Source: Lyophyllum atratum
Lineage: Eukaryota; Basidiomycota; Agaricomycetes; Agaricales; Lyophyllaceae
Direction: 5' to 3'
Length of the DNA stretch: 64,000 nucleotides
NCBI GenBank assembly: GCA_014905825.1
Contig: JACGCN010000004.1
Location: forward strand, 868,001-932,000
Each line of letters begins with the position of its first letter. Within the stretch, counting starts at the first letter, position 1. Both the position numbers and the translations under genes were made by a program. The notes beneath the pieces are model-generated. The model had not been told where the DNA came from and made no database searches. It saw only the letters and a list, made by a program, of their open reading frames with translations. This document shows, piece by piece, positions 32,400 through 43,400 of this stretch.

Positions 32400-33992
32400 C
32401 TAACCTTTCAAAGTCAGGATTCTACCTTCCTCCTGGAGCTTCGCAGAAAGCTCTTTGAACTTCGTGGTCGTCTCAAGCCACCTGGGCGCTCTGTAATGCC
32501 TCACAGATCCCACAAGATAACGTGCAGATGCCACACGAAGGCCAGGAGAACCCACTGGCCCACCATTTTGTACCATCGCCATGAAATATTCGAGGGTCAT
32601 TGGCGCAGGGGTGAGAGAGCAATTCACACACTTCAAGTTTGGAAGCAATGCTCCGTGAGAGATGCGTTGGATCATGGAATCCGTCAGAAGTGTGTCGGGA
32701 ATAATGAGCTCCTCAACCGATGATAACACCGGGAGAACTGGCTCGAGAACCCTGAATGGGACCGCGGCCTTGGAGATAACAAATTTCTGGAGGGTGCAGC
32801 ATGAGCGGGCGATGAGAGAAATGAACGATGGGACAATATCCGCGATGTCGTTGTCGCCAAACTCAATAGATATCAAGGATGGAAGGTCAAGTGACTGGAG
32901 AAACTCTGCCACGACATTTGGGGAACCGCCCGTGCTGGTTATCTTGAGAGACTGAAGACATGGGTGGAGGATGGGTTGAGGTTGAATGGCAATCTGCGTC
33001 TGTGCACCCGTCGCATGAAGTGATAACTCGCAGTGGACGACAGAGCTACACCGTGAAATAATCGAACATCCTGTCGCAAGGTCGATCCAGGTGTTCTGCA
33101 GCGTTAGGTGGGTCAACTGATCCCATGGGAGATTGAAGGCATCTTCCGCCAAATGTCGCAGAAAATCGAGATAGAATTTGGATATCACGACTTTACGGAG
33201 GCTGGGGGTTTTGCCCAACCCTCCAAGCCTGGGGATGTGCTCTACGGCAGCGCTAACGGGGTGCTCCTCGCCGTTTAATGTCAAGGACTCCAAGACGTCG
33301 AACGGCAGGGGTGATGATTGAAGAAACGGATAAAGGAGATGTGGTGAACAAGATATACTGATTCTGGTGAGCTGGGATGCAAATGGGACAATGAGATTCC
33401 AGATGGGATCGATATCTCTGGTGAGGTATGCTCGACGGTGGCCATACATATTGAGAGAAATGGTGCTTGTACCACGGGAAATAACGTCCTTCGCAGCGGC
33501 TGTGATATTGTGGGTTCTGTTTTCCCATCCTTCGATTGGGTTGCTAGCATAGGGATATTTGACAACAATGTCGTCCCATAGCTCCGGCGTCTGTTGTGCT
33601 ATCTGCCTCCACAACGAGCATACGGCTTTCGGGAGCGAAAGAATTGGCCGAATGTCGTCAAGAGATACGGGGGGTATACATAGGGGCTTTGGAGAGCAGT
33701 CGGAGAAGATTTTCGCAAGGAGTTCTGGCGGGAGCTTCTTGTGGGGTGCAAGGGCCGAGTTGACCTTGGCAATGCGAAGTGTATAACTTTCGCGTTGGCT
33801 CATGAGTTGATCGAGGGAAGCCTGGACCCGCGCAATCTCGAGATCATGCTGGTCCAACGTCTTCTGAAGATGGTCACGTAGAGCGCGGAACTCCTGCTGG
33901 GCTGCCTCCGAGAGGATATAGTCCGACTTCCAAGCTCTTTCTTCCAAAGGGTGTGCAGGTGAGCTTGGATCATAGGCGGATAACTGCGTCAT
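32400..33992 (-). CDS. F-box-like protein, intact paralogue 2 (530 residues, single exon)
   Basis: A single uninterrupted frame from ATG 33992. It matches paralogue 1 over its whole length: WKSDYILSEAAQQEFRALRD, LQKTLDQHDLEIARVQASLD, LRIAKVNSALAPHKKLPPEL and LAKIFSDCSPKPLCIPP. The end of the F-box-like motif is VCSLWRQIAQQTPELWDDIV. The C-terminal repeat blocks (VLPVLSSVEELIIPDTLLT) are also shared. As with paralogue 1, an SCF adaptor role is expected from the family and the target is unknown. Divergence between the two is large enough that neither is a recent copy. Confidence 0.85.
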   Translation of the reverse strand: MTQLSAYDPSSPAHPLEERAWKSDYILSEAAQQEFRALRDHLQKTLDQHDLEIARVQASLDQLMSQRESYTLRIAKVNSALAPHKKLPPELLAKIFSDCSPKPLCIPPVSLDDIRPILSLPKAVCSLWRQIAQQTPELWDDIVVKYPYASNPIEGWENRTHNITAAAKDVISRGTSTISLNMYGHRRAYLTRDIDPIWNLIVPFASQLTRISISCSPHLLYPFLQSSPLPFDVLESLTLNGEEHPVSAAVEHIPRLGGLGKTPSLRKVVISKFYLDFLRHLAEDAFNLPWDQLTHLTLQNTWIDLATGCSIISRCSSVVHCELSLHATGAQTQIAIQPQPILHPCLQSLKITSTGGSPNVVAEFLQSLDLPSLISIEFGDNDIADIVPSFISLIARSCCTLQKFVISKAAVPFRVLEPVLPVLSSVEELIIPDTLLTDSMIQRISHGALLPNLKCVNCSLTPAPMTLEYFMAMVQNGGPVGSPGLRVASARYLVGSVRHYRAPRWLETTTKFKELSAKLQEEGRILTLKG

Positions 33993-34343
33993 GAAGCTGG
34001 AACTCGGCCTGAGGAGTAAATAGTGTAGTCAGGCAATGCGACTCAAGGTTGGGCGGGGTCACTCGTTACCGGTTTGCTCTTCAACGCACTGTTCCTGATC
34101 CAAAGCCTGGCACAAATCACAACCACTGATCACATCATCCCCCGATTAGATCTTGATATCACTTCCTGATTGACAGTCTCCGATCATACACAGGGCGAAG
34201 CTTTTATGATGTTGTGGTCACTGGTCAGATGTGCAAGTCAGCAAGTTACTGTTATACGATTTAGACACCAGCACGATTGTTATACAAGTGTAAGAAAGTT
34301 TACTGGGCTTGTCAGCTGGAAAGGATAGGGTATTGATATCCTC

Positions 34344-34987
34344 TGCGGTCAAGTGCTTATAAACTTTGACGGCCAGGGTCCTACCTTGAGCATACGATCT
34401 TGCAGAAACCGAGTCTTGACCTCTCCAGCACCTCACGCCACCTAATGTCTTCGTGGTCCCCTACACATCCTCGAGGATTAAACAAGCAGAGACAGGAGCA
34501 ACCTGGATGTCTTAGCCCGCATTTTTGCACTATTCCACGAGATACTCGACAGCTCAGAGAGGAAATGTTTTGCGATATAAGTACGAGGACTCGGGCGCCG
34601 GGGTCCTCAGAGACTGAAGAAAGTGGTGGAGGATGAGTCTGTAATCAACCATTCATTCCGAGGTGTCGCCCGAAGCAAAAGCGTCAACGGAGCATCATGG
34701 ATAGATAAATACTGGAGGTGACAGAGAGAGAGGGTCACTGAGGAGCGGATGATCTTCGCAAAGAGTTCTGGTGGGAGTTCGTTGTGAGGCGCCACGGCTG
34801 AATTCAATCTAGGGAACCGCAAGATATAGCTTTTGTGTTCGTCCTGGTGAAGAGCGGCTTGGACACGCGCAACCTCGAGATCATGCTCGTTTAGGGTCTG
34901 CACGAGTTCATCACGTAGATTTCCTCTCGTTGAGGTGTCTGAGAGCACATAATCCGACCTCCGAGCCTCGTCATCCAGGAGGTACAC
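34344..34987 (-). pseudogene. Decayed F-box paralogue (fragments)
   Basis: The 5' part (34987 downward) resembles the N terminus of paralogues 1 and 2: DDEARRSDYVLSD, LNEHDLEVARVQAALHQ and VAPHNELPPELFAKI. It has no ATG at the homologous position (the frame opens with GTG), the F-box is cut after LPPELFAKI, and the frame then leaves the family. Downstream pieces keep short matches to the C terminus (around 34500-34540, and 34385-34430 with a QGRTLAVKV-like end) in broken frames with stops. About two thirds of the gene, including the central repeats, is deleted. Confidence 0.75.
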
Positions 34988-35165
34988 AAGCAGACCTGTC
35001 AGAACTGGCCAATTAGTCCATAAAATAGTTCCAAATGAGTTGCATTGCTATGTGTGAGGCGGTGGAAGAAAATGCCACCCAGGATGGTGACCGTATAACC
35101 TGAAGCGTGTTTGTGACGCAGTCACACCAAGTTATTCAACACTCGGTCGACCTCAGACTGAACCC

Positions 35166-35901
35166 ATGTCGAAATACGCACCCCACGGCCGTTCAACGAA
35201 CAAACCGCGAGCAACAGCATCTACCATATGCCAAAAATGCCTAGGAACAGGCAAGTCACCGTCACCCTTCCACTCCTCATCCCAGCTTACCACCTCCCAC
35301 ATCATTAGGCCATTTCATCTACGAATGCAAGTCGGTACGGCCATACGTCTCGCGACCATCCCGCACGCAGCAGCTGGAGAATCCCAAGCTTCTGGCGAAA
35401 CTCAAAGCTGAGGGAAAGCCGTCGGTGGAAGTGCCCGAGGAATTCAAAAACAAGTGCGTTTGGAACAACTGATTTAGACCCGGGCCACTACTCATATCAC
35501 ACTGTACGAATAGAACGGGCACTGCGAACAAAATCCTCGAGTCGAAGGAGAAAGAACGACTGAAAGAAATCAAGGACAAGGATGAAGGGCCGTCGCGGAA
35601 ACGAGCCAAGCGGTACGTCTGTCAAGTAATCTCATCTCAGACACCAGACACTCAGTCTACGTTCATTCATTCACGCAGGTCTTCATCGTCTTCGGACTCG
35701 GACTCAGTCTCTTCAAATTCAGACTCTTCAAGCTCGGAGTCAGACTCGGACTCGGGCTCCTCTTCTGCGTCCGCTTCTTCTTCTTCCCGGTCAAGAGAAC
35801 GCAACCGCAAACGACGCGTACCTCGCCGAGGACACAGTCGTTCCAGGTCAAGGTCGCTGTCCTCGGAGGGGTCAGACGATTCGCGCGGTCGGAAGCGTTG
35901 A
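35166..35901 (+). CDS. ZCCHC10-like zinc-knuckle, Ser-rich protein
   Basis: Four exons (35166-35250, 35309-35453, 35514-35612, 35679-35901) sum to 552 nt (183 residues). The zinc knuckle CQKCLGTGHFIYEC (C-x2-C-x4-H-x4-C) is split by the first intron, which has a GC donor (G|GCAAGT) and an AG acceptor. A short conserved segment follows (SVRPYVSRPSRTQQLENPKL with PSVEVPEEFKNK), then a Lys-rich helix and an acidic Ser tract. It ends RKRRVPRRGHSRSRSRSLSS. This order (single CCHC knuckle, then Ser/Arg-rich tail) matches ZCCHC10, whose function is poorly known; an RNA-related role is likely from the tail. Confidence 0.83.
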
Positions 35902-36055
35902 ACGTGATGGACTGGTTGGTTTTGGTTTGCCTTGTATATTGTAGTATTTCTGTCGTGACTTATAGAGTCACTTGCCACCGAGATGTGGTGCTGAGGGTAT
36001 GGATAGGGAGATAATATTATAGTAGTAGCATGGGGTATGTGTTTGCGCCGTTGCT

Positions 36056-36920
36056 TTAACATACATCACGGACTGAGGTGACCTTGTTATTCATGATAAG
36101 CGCAATAATTAACCTGCCGAACGTTACTCATTAGTCACTTGCAATGTTCACCAATCAACGACATAAGCCACGCACCCATACAGCCCCAGTACCTCTGCAA
36201 AGATGAGGATAAGCACCATCGAAACAAACACTTTTGTTTCTTGAACATAAGCTCGTACACACTGCGACCCAAACATCAACCTCAGTCAAATTGTTCGCAA
36301 CAGTCGCCAGCTTCAGGACTTACCGAGTCTCCAACAATACCAATTGCATATCCCGCAGCCAGGCCCGTCATTCCACAGGCCAGGCCGGCACCCAGATGCG
36401 TAAATCCAGAGAATAAAGAGTAATTGTCCGGACGGACTGTCAAGGAAGCAGAGATGATCAATATAGGCGACACGCGGACAGTATAGGTGACGCACGAGCT
36501 CCAGCGATGAGGACAGATACGACAAGTCCATACACGGCAATGATACCAGACATGACCACTGGAATCAACGACTGGGTGGTAAGAGATATCGCGTGAGTCT
36601 CTACCCCTTCATCCACTCAGAAAATTAGATGAGACGCACCTTCATGATCAACTCTGGTCTAAACGTGCCCAAGCCAGCAATCCCGATCCCTGCTTTCGCT
36701 GTGCCGAACGCAGCACCCACCGCTGAAGGTTACGACGCAGAATATGAGATTCAAAACGTATAGCACGCGCATATATCCCGGGGCAACCACGTACTGCTTA
36801 ATATCATCTAAATACGAACAAGAGTCAGATAATGCGTAGTCGTCCATGGGTGGAACCACTCACTGCTGAAGCCACGCCTGCGAAGCCAAAGAACGGCGCA
36901 TATGGGGGGCATGTCGCCAT
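36056..36920 (-). CDS. VMA3: V-type proton ATPase 16-kDa proteolipid subunit c
   Basis: This is the membrane c-ring subunit that carries protons through the vacuolar ATPase. Seven exons (36920-36864, 36807-36795, 36722-36640, 36571-36496, 36436-36324, 36261-36176, 36113-36056) sum to 486 nt (161 residues), the usual family length. Blocks in order: [16 protein letters not shown], the 13-nt microexon giving [64 protein letters not shown] and [10 protein letters not shown]. The essential proton-binding Glu lies in the last helix, [17 protein letters not shown]. It ends [18 protein letters not shown]. Its upstream region is interrupted by a retrotransposon whose LTR starts 129 bp before the ATG. 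Confidence 0.94.
36795..36807 (-). other. VMA3: 13-nt microexon of VMA3
   Basis: On the minus strand ATGATATTAAGCA is flanked by a TTTAG acceptor and a GTACGT donor. It encodes MILS plus the first base of the next codon. It is required to join GFAGVASA to [11 protein letters not shown] in frame and to match the conserved helix 1 of the family. Confidence 0.85.
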
Positions 36921-37043
36921 GGTCGAGATGAATTTGTGTGAAGGATTGGCGGCTGGTGGTTGGAGAGTACGGACAGCAGAAACGTATCGAGTTGGATGGG
37001 CGTCCGGATTGTGGGAGGTGTCAGTTGGGTTTGTGGGTGTTTG

Positions 37044-37048
37044 ATAAT
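37044..37048. repeat. Target-site duplication, left copy (ATAAT)
   Basis: ATAAT directly precedes the left LTR and is repeated directly after the right LTR (45916-45920). Five base pairs is the usual duplication for Ty3/Gypsy integrases. Confidence 0.93.
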
Positions 37049-37396
37049 TGTGGAGGAAGCGTGACGTGACGGTCAAAGTTCCTGCACACGAGGGAAAAAG
37101 GTTTAGAGGACACTCGAAAAGAACTGGTGTAAAGCCACTGTATTTCAAGTATCGCTACAGTACTACGTGTTGGATAGCTGTACTTATAGGTAATGTGGAT
37201 GAATGATAAGTAAGCTATTGGTAACCATTGATAACTGAACAAGGGGGGCAATGGTAGCTAAAGGAAGTATACGAGAAGGAAGGTGACGAGTATGTATGAA
37301 AGCTAGAAGACATGGAGGAGAAGGAATGTTATGCGCTACGGTCTTCGTTGTATGCTGGAGCGGCGTGGACGTCGTCACGGTCACGGTCCCGCGACA
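37049..37396 (-). repeat. 3' LTR (348 bp)
   Basis: This copy is the 3' LTR in element orientation and lies between the element body and VMA3. On the minus strand it contains TATAAGTA (37181-37188), a possible core promoter pointing at VMA3. Confidence 0.95.
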
Positions 37397-37428
37397 TACG
37401 CCCTCCAGCGATTGTGTAGCAATCGCTT

Positions 37429-40400
37429 TTACTCGGCAGGTTGTTCTATGCTGGAGCCGACGTCGGCATTGGGGACGTCGGCGTCGTCTTTGGGGGACGC
37501 AGCGCGGGACTTGGTGATCTTGGGGTATTGGGCCGCGGTCGCGACACCGACGGGGGGAAAAGCTCCGGTGCCGGATGTGGAAGGTGCCCCCGACGCGGTG
37601 GCCTGCGTGCCTCCTGCTGCGTGGAAAGCCTCGGCAATGGCGGCAGCGACGTGGGAGGGATCTGACTGGGCCAGCTGCATGTTCAGGTCCATGTCGTTCA
37701 TGTTTCCGTGTTCGGCGTCCTGGATGTCGACGTTCATATCCCCATCCTGGTATTGGGTGGGTGTGAGGGACCGCGAGCGAGTGCGGGAGCGAGAGCGGTC
37801 GTATGAAGGGTAACGACGAGTTCGAGGCGTGGGTGAGGACATACGGGGTGGGGAGTATGGACGCGATCCGTGGGCACGCGTGGACCTCACAGGGCTATCT
37901 TCCCTTGCGTGGAAAGGTCGACTACGGTGGCCGTCGTGGTTGTGACCCCCTCGTCCCCGGGGTGCAGCGGCGAGGCCGAGCCTCTTGCGAGCTCTGCGTT
38001 CGTTGATGGCCTCCTGCTGCCGTTGCTTGTTGCGGCCTTCGGTACGCTGCTGGGCCTCAAGGGCTTCGACCTTATCCTCGAGGTCGATTATCACCTTCAT
38101 TTGGCGTAGGGCTTCCTCGTCGTGTCGTTCGAGTGGTACGGCGAGGTCGATGTAGGAAGGAGCGGAGGTGGCTGGTACTTCCCAATGTCCGCCGGTCCAT
38201 CGGACTAAACGCTGTTCAGCAATCGGTTCGTGGTCGAAGCTGTCTCGGAAGGTTCGAAAGCCGACGGGTACGAGGGGTCGTTTGCCTACGCGTATGGCCG
38301 CGTCGAAATGGAGGAATGACCGAAGCTGTGCGGCCTCAAGGCTGCGAAGGGGAACACCTTCGTTGTCGAGCATGGTGTAACGACCATTGCGTTCCTTACG
38401 GATGAGACGGAAGTCGGGGTTGAAGGTAGAAGTGTTCGACATGATGATCGGGATGGTGGGTGGGGTGCTCGGTCTGTAGCTGGGAGTAGATGGGTCGTCG
38501 AGGTTTGACGATATGCTACATGCATTGAGTATGGTAGGTAAATATACGTTTTCGTACCATTTATCCTGTGCTTCTTGCATGGAAAAATTATCCAGATCGT
38601 CTACGTCGATTTCGATTTGCATGGAACCCAGAAGCACTTGCGGGTCGTCGGGTAGCGCATCTTCCTTGCCTTCGGGTAGAGCACCAATGGATTTAACCTC
38701 TTGTAGCTCGAGGTATGCGGGTAGAGCGTCAAGGTGAGTGATGGCGTGGTGGGGGAGCCAGGTGATGTCACCTGACTTCCATTTAATCTTGAAGATAGCG
38801 TTTGTGCCACTTCCTGTATGTGCGAGGATGCTGTCGACAGCCCATTCATGGCCCGGATCCTCAAATTCTGTTGATACCTGGTTGTGCTCCCGACCGGGAA
38901 ATAATCGATCGTCATTAGGTATGTGTGGTTTCAATAGGGAAGCATGGAAAACATCGTGAATTCCCCTTTGCTTCAGGGCGGATGGCAAGTCAAGCTTGAA
39001 TGAATTGTTGCCGAAGTCCTTTGTTATGAGGTATGGACCGATGTATTTCGGTACCAGTTTTCTTGCTAATCCTTGCTTGGCGAAGGAGATATTCTTGGTG
39101 GACAGGTACACCATTTCATTCTCCTTGAATGGAGCCGGCTGACGTTTTCTATTGGCGGTTCTAGTCTGCTTCACGCGTGCCGCGATTACGCTGTCATGGG
39201 CTGCCATTATGGCCGATTTCAATCGTTGGGCGAAAACTCGTACGCCCGGGTACTCGGACTGGTCGGCATTGTCCCAGATAAGGCTACGGGGCATCCGACC
39301 ATAATTCAAGAAGAAAGGCGCGTACCCCGTGGACTGTGACCGAGCCATGTTTATGGCAAACTCAATGGCAGGCAGTTTGGTGACCCAGTCCTTTTGTTTG
39401 GGGCCAATGCATTGCCGGAGCATTTGTCCTACGGTCCTGTTGGCGCGTTCTGTCGAGCCGTCCGACTCCGGATGGTACGCGCTGGACATGCGTAAGGATG
39501 TTCCGACTAGCGCGTGTAGGTGAGTCCAAAAGACACTGGTAAACAGCGGATCCCTGTCGCTAATGATTGCCTTAGGGAGGCCGTGCAATTTATATATCTC
39601 CGCGAAGACGAGCTCAGCGACGTTCTTGGCCGTATAGTTTGTTCGGCTCGGGATAAGGTGAACCATAGCGGTAAGTAAGTCGATTACCACCGTGATTGAG
39701 TCATACTGCGCGTCTCTGTCCTTAGATTCAGGAAGCGGTCCGACGAAATCGATACCTATAGCCTCCCATGGTCGAGATGGTACAGCAAGCGGATTGAGCA
39801 GCCCATAGGGCTTCTGGTTACTAGGCTTGCTATGCTTGCACGTCATGCACGATTCGCAGTATGTCTCGACGTTATGGACCATGTCTTTCCACCAGACATG
39901 GTCTCGAAGGTATGCTAAAGTTTTCCTAGCGCCGAGATGGGCTAACAATGAATGTGCTTCAGATATTATAGTTTCTCGGATACTTCTGCCTTGTACAGTC
40001 ACGTTCGGAATGCATAACACTTTTTTGTCCTGCAAGCGGAGGAACATCAAACCGTTTTCTGTCTCAAAGTTCCTGAATTCCTTCGGTTTCAGCACGATGG
40101 GCTTAAAATCGGTGTCGTTACCGTATTTATTGCGTATGAGTTCGGCAATGTCGATCCCTGGCTGCGTATTGTTGACGACATCGACCAGTGTGGCCGGCAG
40201 TCGCTCGTCATCGTAATCGGTAATTGCCTGTGCTTGGCTGTTACTGGGGCTGCTCTCTGGCTGAGGAGCTGCAACCGGTTCGTTGATTAATTGACGAGGA
40301 CCATTAATCGTGATATGATCCTTCATTCTGGCCGCAAACTCTTTGCTCGTTTCAGGGCGACCAGTGTCCGCGTCCGGGATCTCCTTTCGGCGACGACGGG

Positions 40401-43400
40401 TCGGCTGCTTATTTGCCATCTCGCCCTCCAGGCCAACGAGTAACGGCATTGATATCAGGTGTGTGCCTATGTCATCATTGTCGACAACGTCGTGATATGT
40501 ATATTCACTCCTGGCGCGCACTGTTCCAGGTTTATCATTAGAGTACAATCTGGATAGTGCATCAGACAGAATGTTTTCGGCTCCTGGCACGTAAATGACC
40601 TCGAAGTCAAAGTCGGCAATCTTCTCGATCCACCTGGCTTGCCGGCCTGACAAGTTTTTCTGCTTCAACAGGTGAATCAAAGCTTGATGATCAGTGTACC
40701 ATCTGAAGTGGGTGCCTTGCAGGATATCCCGGTGCCTCAGCATGGTCTCAACCCCTGCAAGCATTTCTATTTCATGGATTGGATAGTTTTGTTGTGCGGA
40801 ATTTAGCTTGGCGGAGAAAAAGGCCGCAACCCTTGCCTGTCGCCAGTCTTCGCCTTGGCTGATGACGCCCGCGATACCGGTAATACACCCATCTGTTATG
40901 ACATTTATTGGCGGTTTATCCACACCATATTGTAGGGGGCGTCGATGATGTCCCTTGCATGTCACTGCCAATGATTTGACGTCTTCGAAGGCTCGTTGCA
41001 GGGTGTAGTCCCATCTGAACGGTACGGTATCACCGGTGACAGCGTGCAAGATTCCCATAGGAATGCGAACACGATCTATGTCATCCGCTAGGAAGCTCGC
41101 GACACCGAGGAATCCTCGTAGTAAATCGCGATTTGTTGGGGTTTTCCAATTGACCAATGCGTCTACCTTATGAGGATCCATTCGTATCCCATCTTTGTCT
41201 ATGATTCTCCCCAATATATTGAGTTCGGGAACCAGGAACTGTAGCTTGGAGTTATTGAGGTAGAATTTTTCCTTTCGAAGGATGTCTATTACAAGGGTAA
41301 CGTGTTTCACATGCTCAGCTAGTGAATTTGAATATATGATGATGTCGTCTAAGTAAACGTCGAGGAATCGCCCTATATAGGGGGCGAAGATGTGGTTCAT
41401 CAGTGCCTGAGCTGTAGTCGGGGCATTGCAATCGCCCATCTGAACGACATGACTAACCATGTTGCCATCAGGTGTGTTACTACACGTCTTCCATACCTCC
41501 TCTGGCCATATCCGTATACAATCGAACATGTTCAGGAGGTCCAGGGCAGAGATGTACGTGTGCGCCGCTGCACGTCGTAGGACAGCATCCATGACTGGTA
41601 AAGGTGAGGCTACCTTTTCAGTATTATTGTTGCGTTCGCGAAGGTCATAGACTGACCTCATCTTATCGGTACCAGGTTTATATATGAACATCATTGGAGC
41701 AGAGCTTGAAGCTGTCGAGATTTGCCATCGCCCGGTCTTGAGGTAAGCGTCTCTCTTTTCCTGCCACTGCGGTCTCAAAGCTTCCGGGCATTTAGATGGT
41801 CGCCAGTGGTATACCTTCGACACGTCCTTCAGGGGAATTCGGTGGTTTATCGCTCTCAAAGGTGGGAATTCCATATCCGCGATGTTGTCGCAACAGATGG
41901 TCGCGGCATATTGCATGAGCTGATTTCGTACTTTGTCTAGGTTTTCGTCATAGACTTCCATCGCTCTCGAGGCCAGTGTGACGGTCCCGTCTCCCCGAAG
42001 AGGTTCCGCGGTCGGGGCACCTATCACGACGCGCGGCGGGTTGATGCCATAGGTAACCTTGTGTTGGAAAAGGAACGGAGTACCGAGAATGATGTCGTAG
42101 CTGGAGATATTGCATATATCGAAGTAACGTTGCTCGTCAATTTCTTGGTACGTAAATTTGACGCGCCCTCCATAGTTGACCTTCGATCTAGACCCTTGGA
42201 CCGCTAACTGAACAACCAATGGTTTCTCCAGTTGGACTTTTTCGACTCCCAGCTGTTGCGCAAGGTTCGCCGACATGAAATCGCCGAGGGATCCGGAATC
42301 AATGAGTGCCCGGGCTGGGTGTCCATTGATGGTGACGACTACGACAATAGGTCTCGGGATGGTTCGAGTGGCATCCCGGGCGCTTACAGTATTTCGTTGA
42401 AGCGCTGGTAAGGTCCCTGGCCGTACCTGCTGACCGAACAACTCGATGATATGAAAACCGAAGTCGTTTTCGGTGAGTGAAATCCGCTGAGGAATTTCTG
42501 CTTCGTCGATCACGTCATTGATCAATTCCTCCACCCAGCGCATCTCGTGTTCGTCTTCCGAGAGGTCTTCCAGGCTGCGGACGCTATATGGATCTGCGTA
42601 ATCCGGCTCAAACGCAGCGTGAATGCTCAGGTAGGCATGTCTGAGTTGTTTCCAATACCATCCTACCAGATTGAACCTCTCGTTTCTCAGACAATCGGTA
42701 GGAATTGCTCGAAGGAAATCAAGGGCTTTGTCGTACACGCAATGCAAATCTGGGTTCGTGTGGTCCTTCCATACCTCGAATCGTGTTGGACCCCACTCGC
42801 CGGCGTTGACTTCATCACCGGGGTAGGGTACGCCTGACACGAGGACATGCTCAGCCCTGACCTCCAAAGGGTTTCGGACCGGTTCGTATTCACGGTCGCA
42901 TGGGGTTTTCCAGTACGCATCATCTCCGTGTTTGTTGTGAATTCGGGCTAACTGTTTGGAATACCACAGGGCAACGTCGAACGCGCCCTCCTCCAGGAAG
43001 CCGCTTGGGATGAAGATATCTTCAAAGTCCCATTCTGTATCGCGCATGTGGTCCATTATAAGATGGCACCCGCCCTCCACTCGATAGGCGAAGAATCGGT
43101 CCTCCATTTCAGGGCCGTGATCCCCTGGATAGGGCTGGTCAAGGGTGAGTTCCTTCACTGCTCTACACGCAAGTGGGTCACCCATGCAACCTTGGTAACG
43201 CTTCCCCTTGTAGCGTTGTTCGGATCCAAGGGACTCAAAGTCATCGTGCGGACCCATCATACCGAGCTCGATGGACTCAATTGATTGAGTGGTATTGGCA
43301 AGGCTTCGAAGACGCTCAGTGTCTTCGATCATTTCCATACTGAAATTGGATATGCCGGGTGGTCCATTAGTTTTCGATGTAACGTTCTGGTTCAGGCGAC

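Noticed and set aside
37429..38442. Envelope gene at the 3' end of the retrotransposon
   Set aside because: The C-terminal region has no signal peptide, no membrane span and no cleavage site, so it is not envelope-like.
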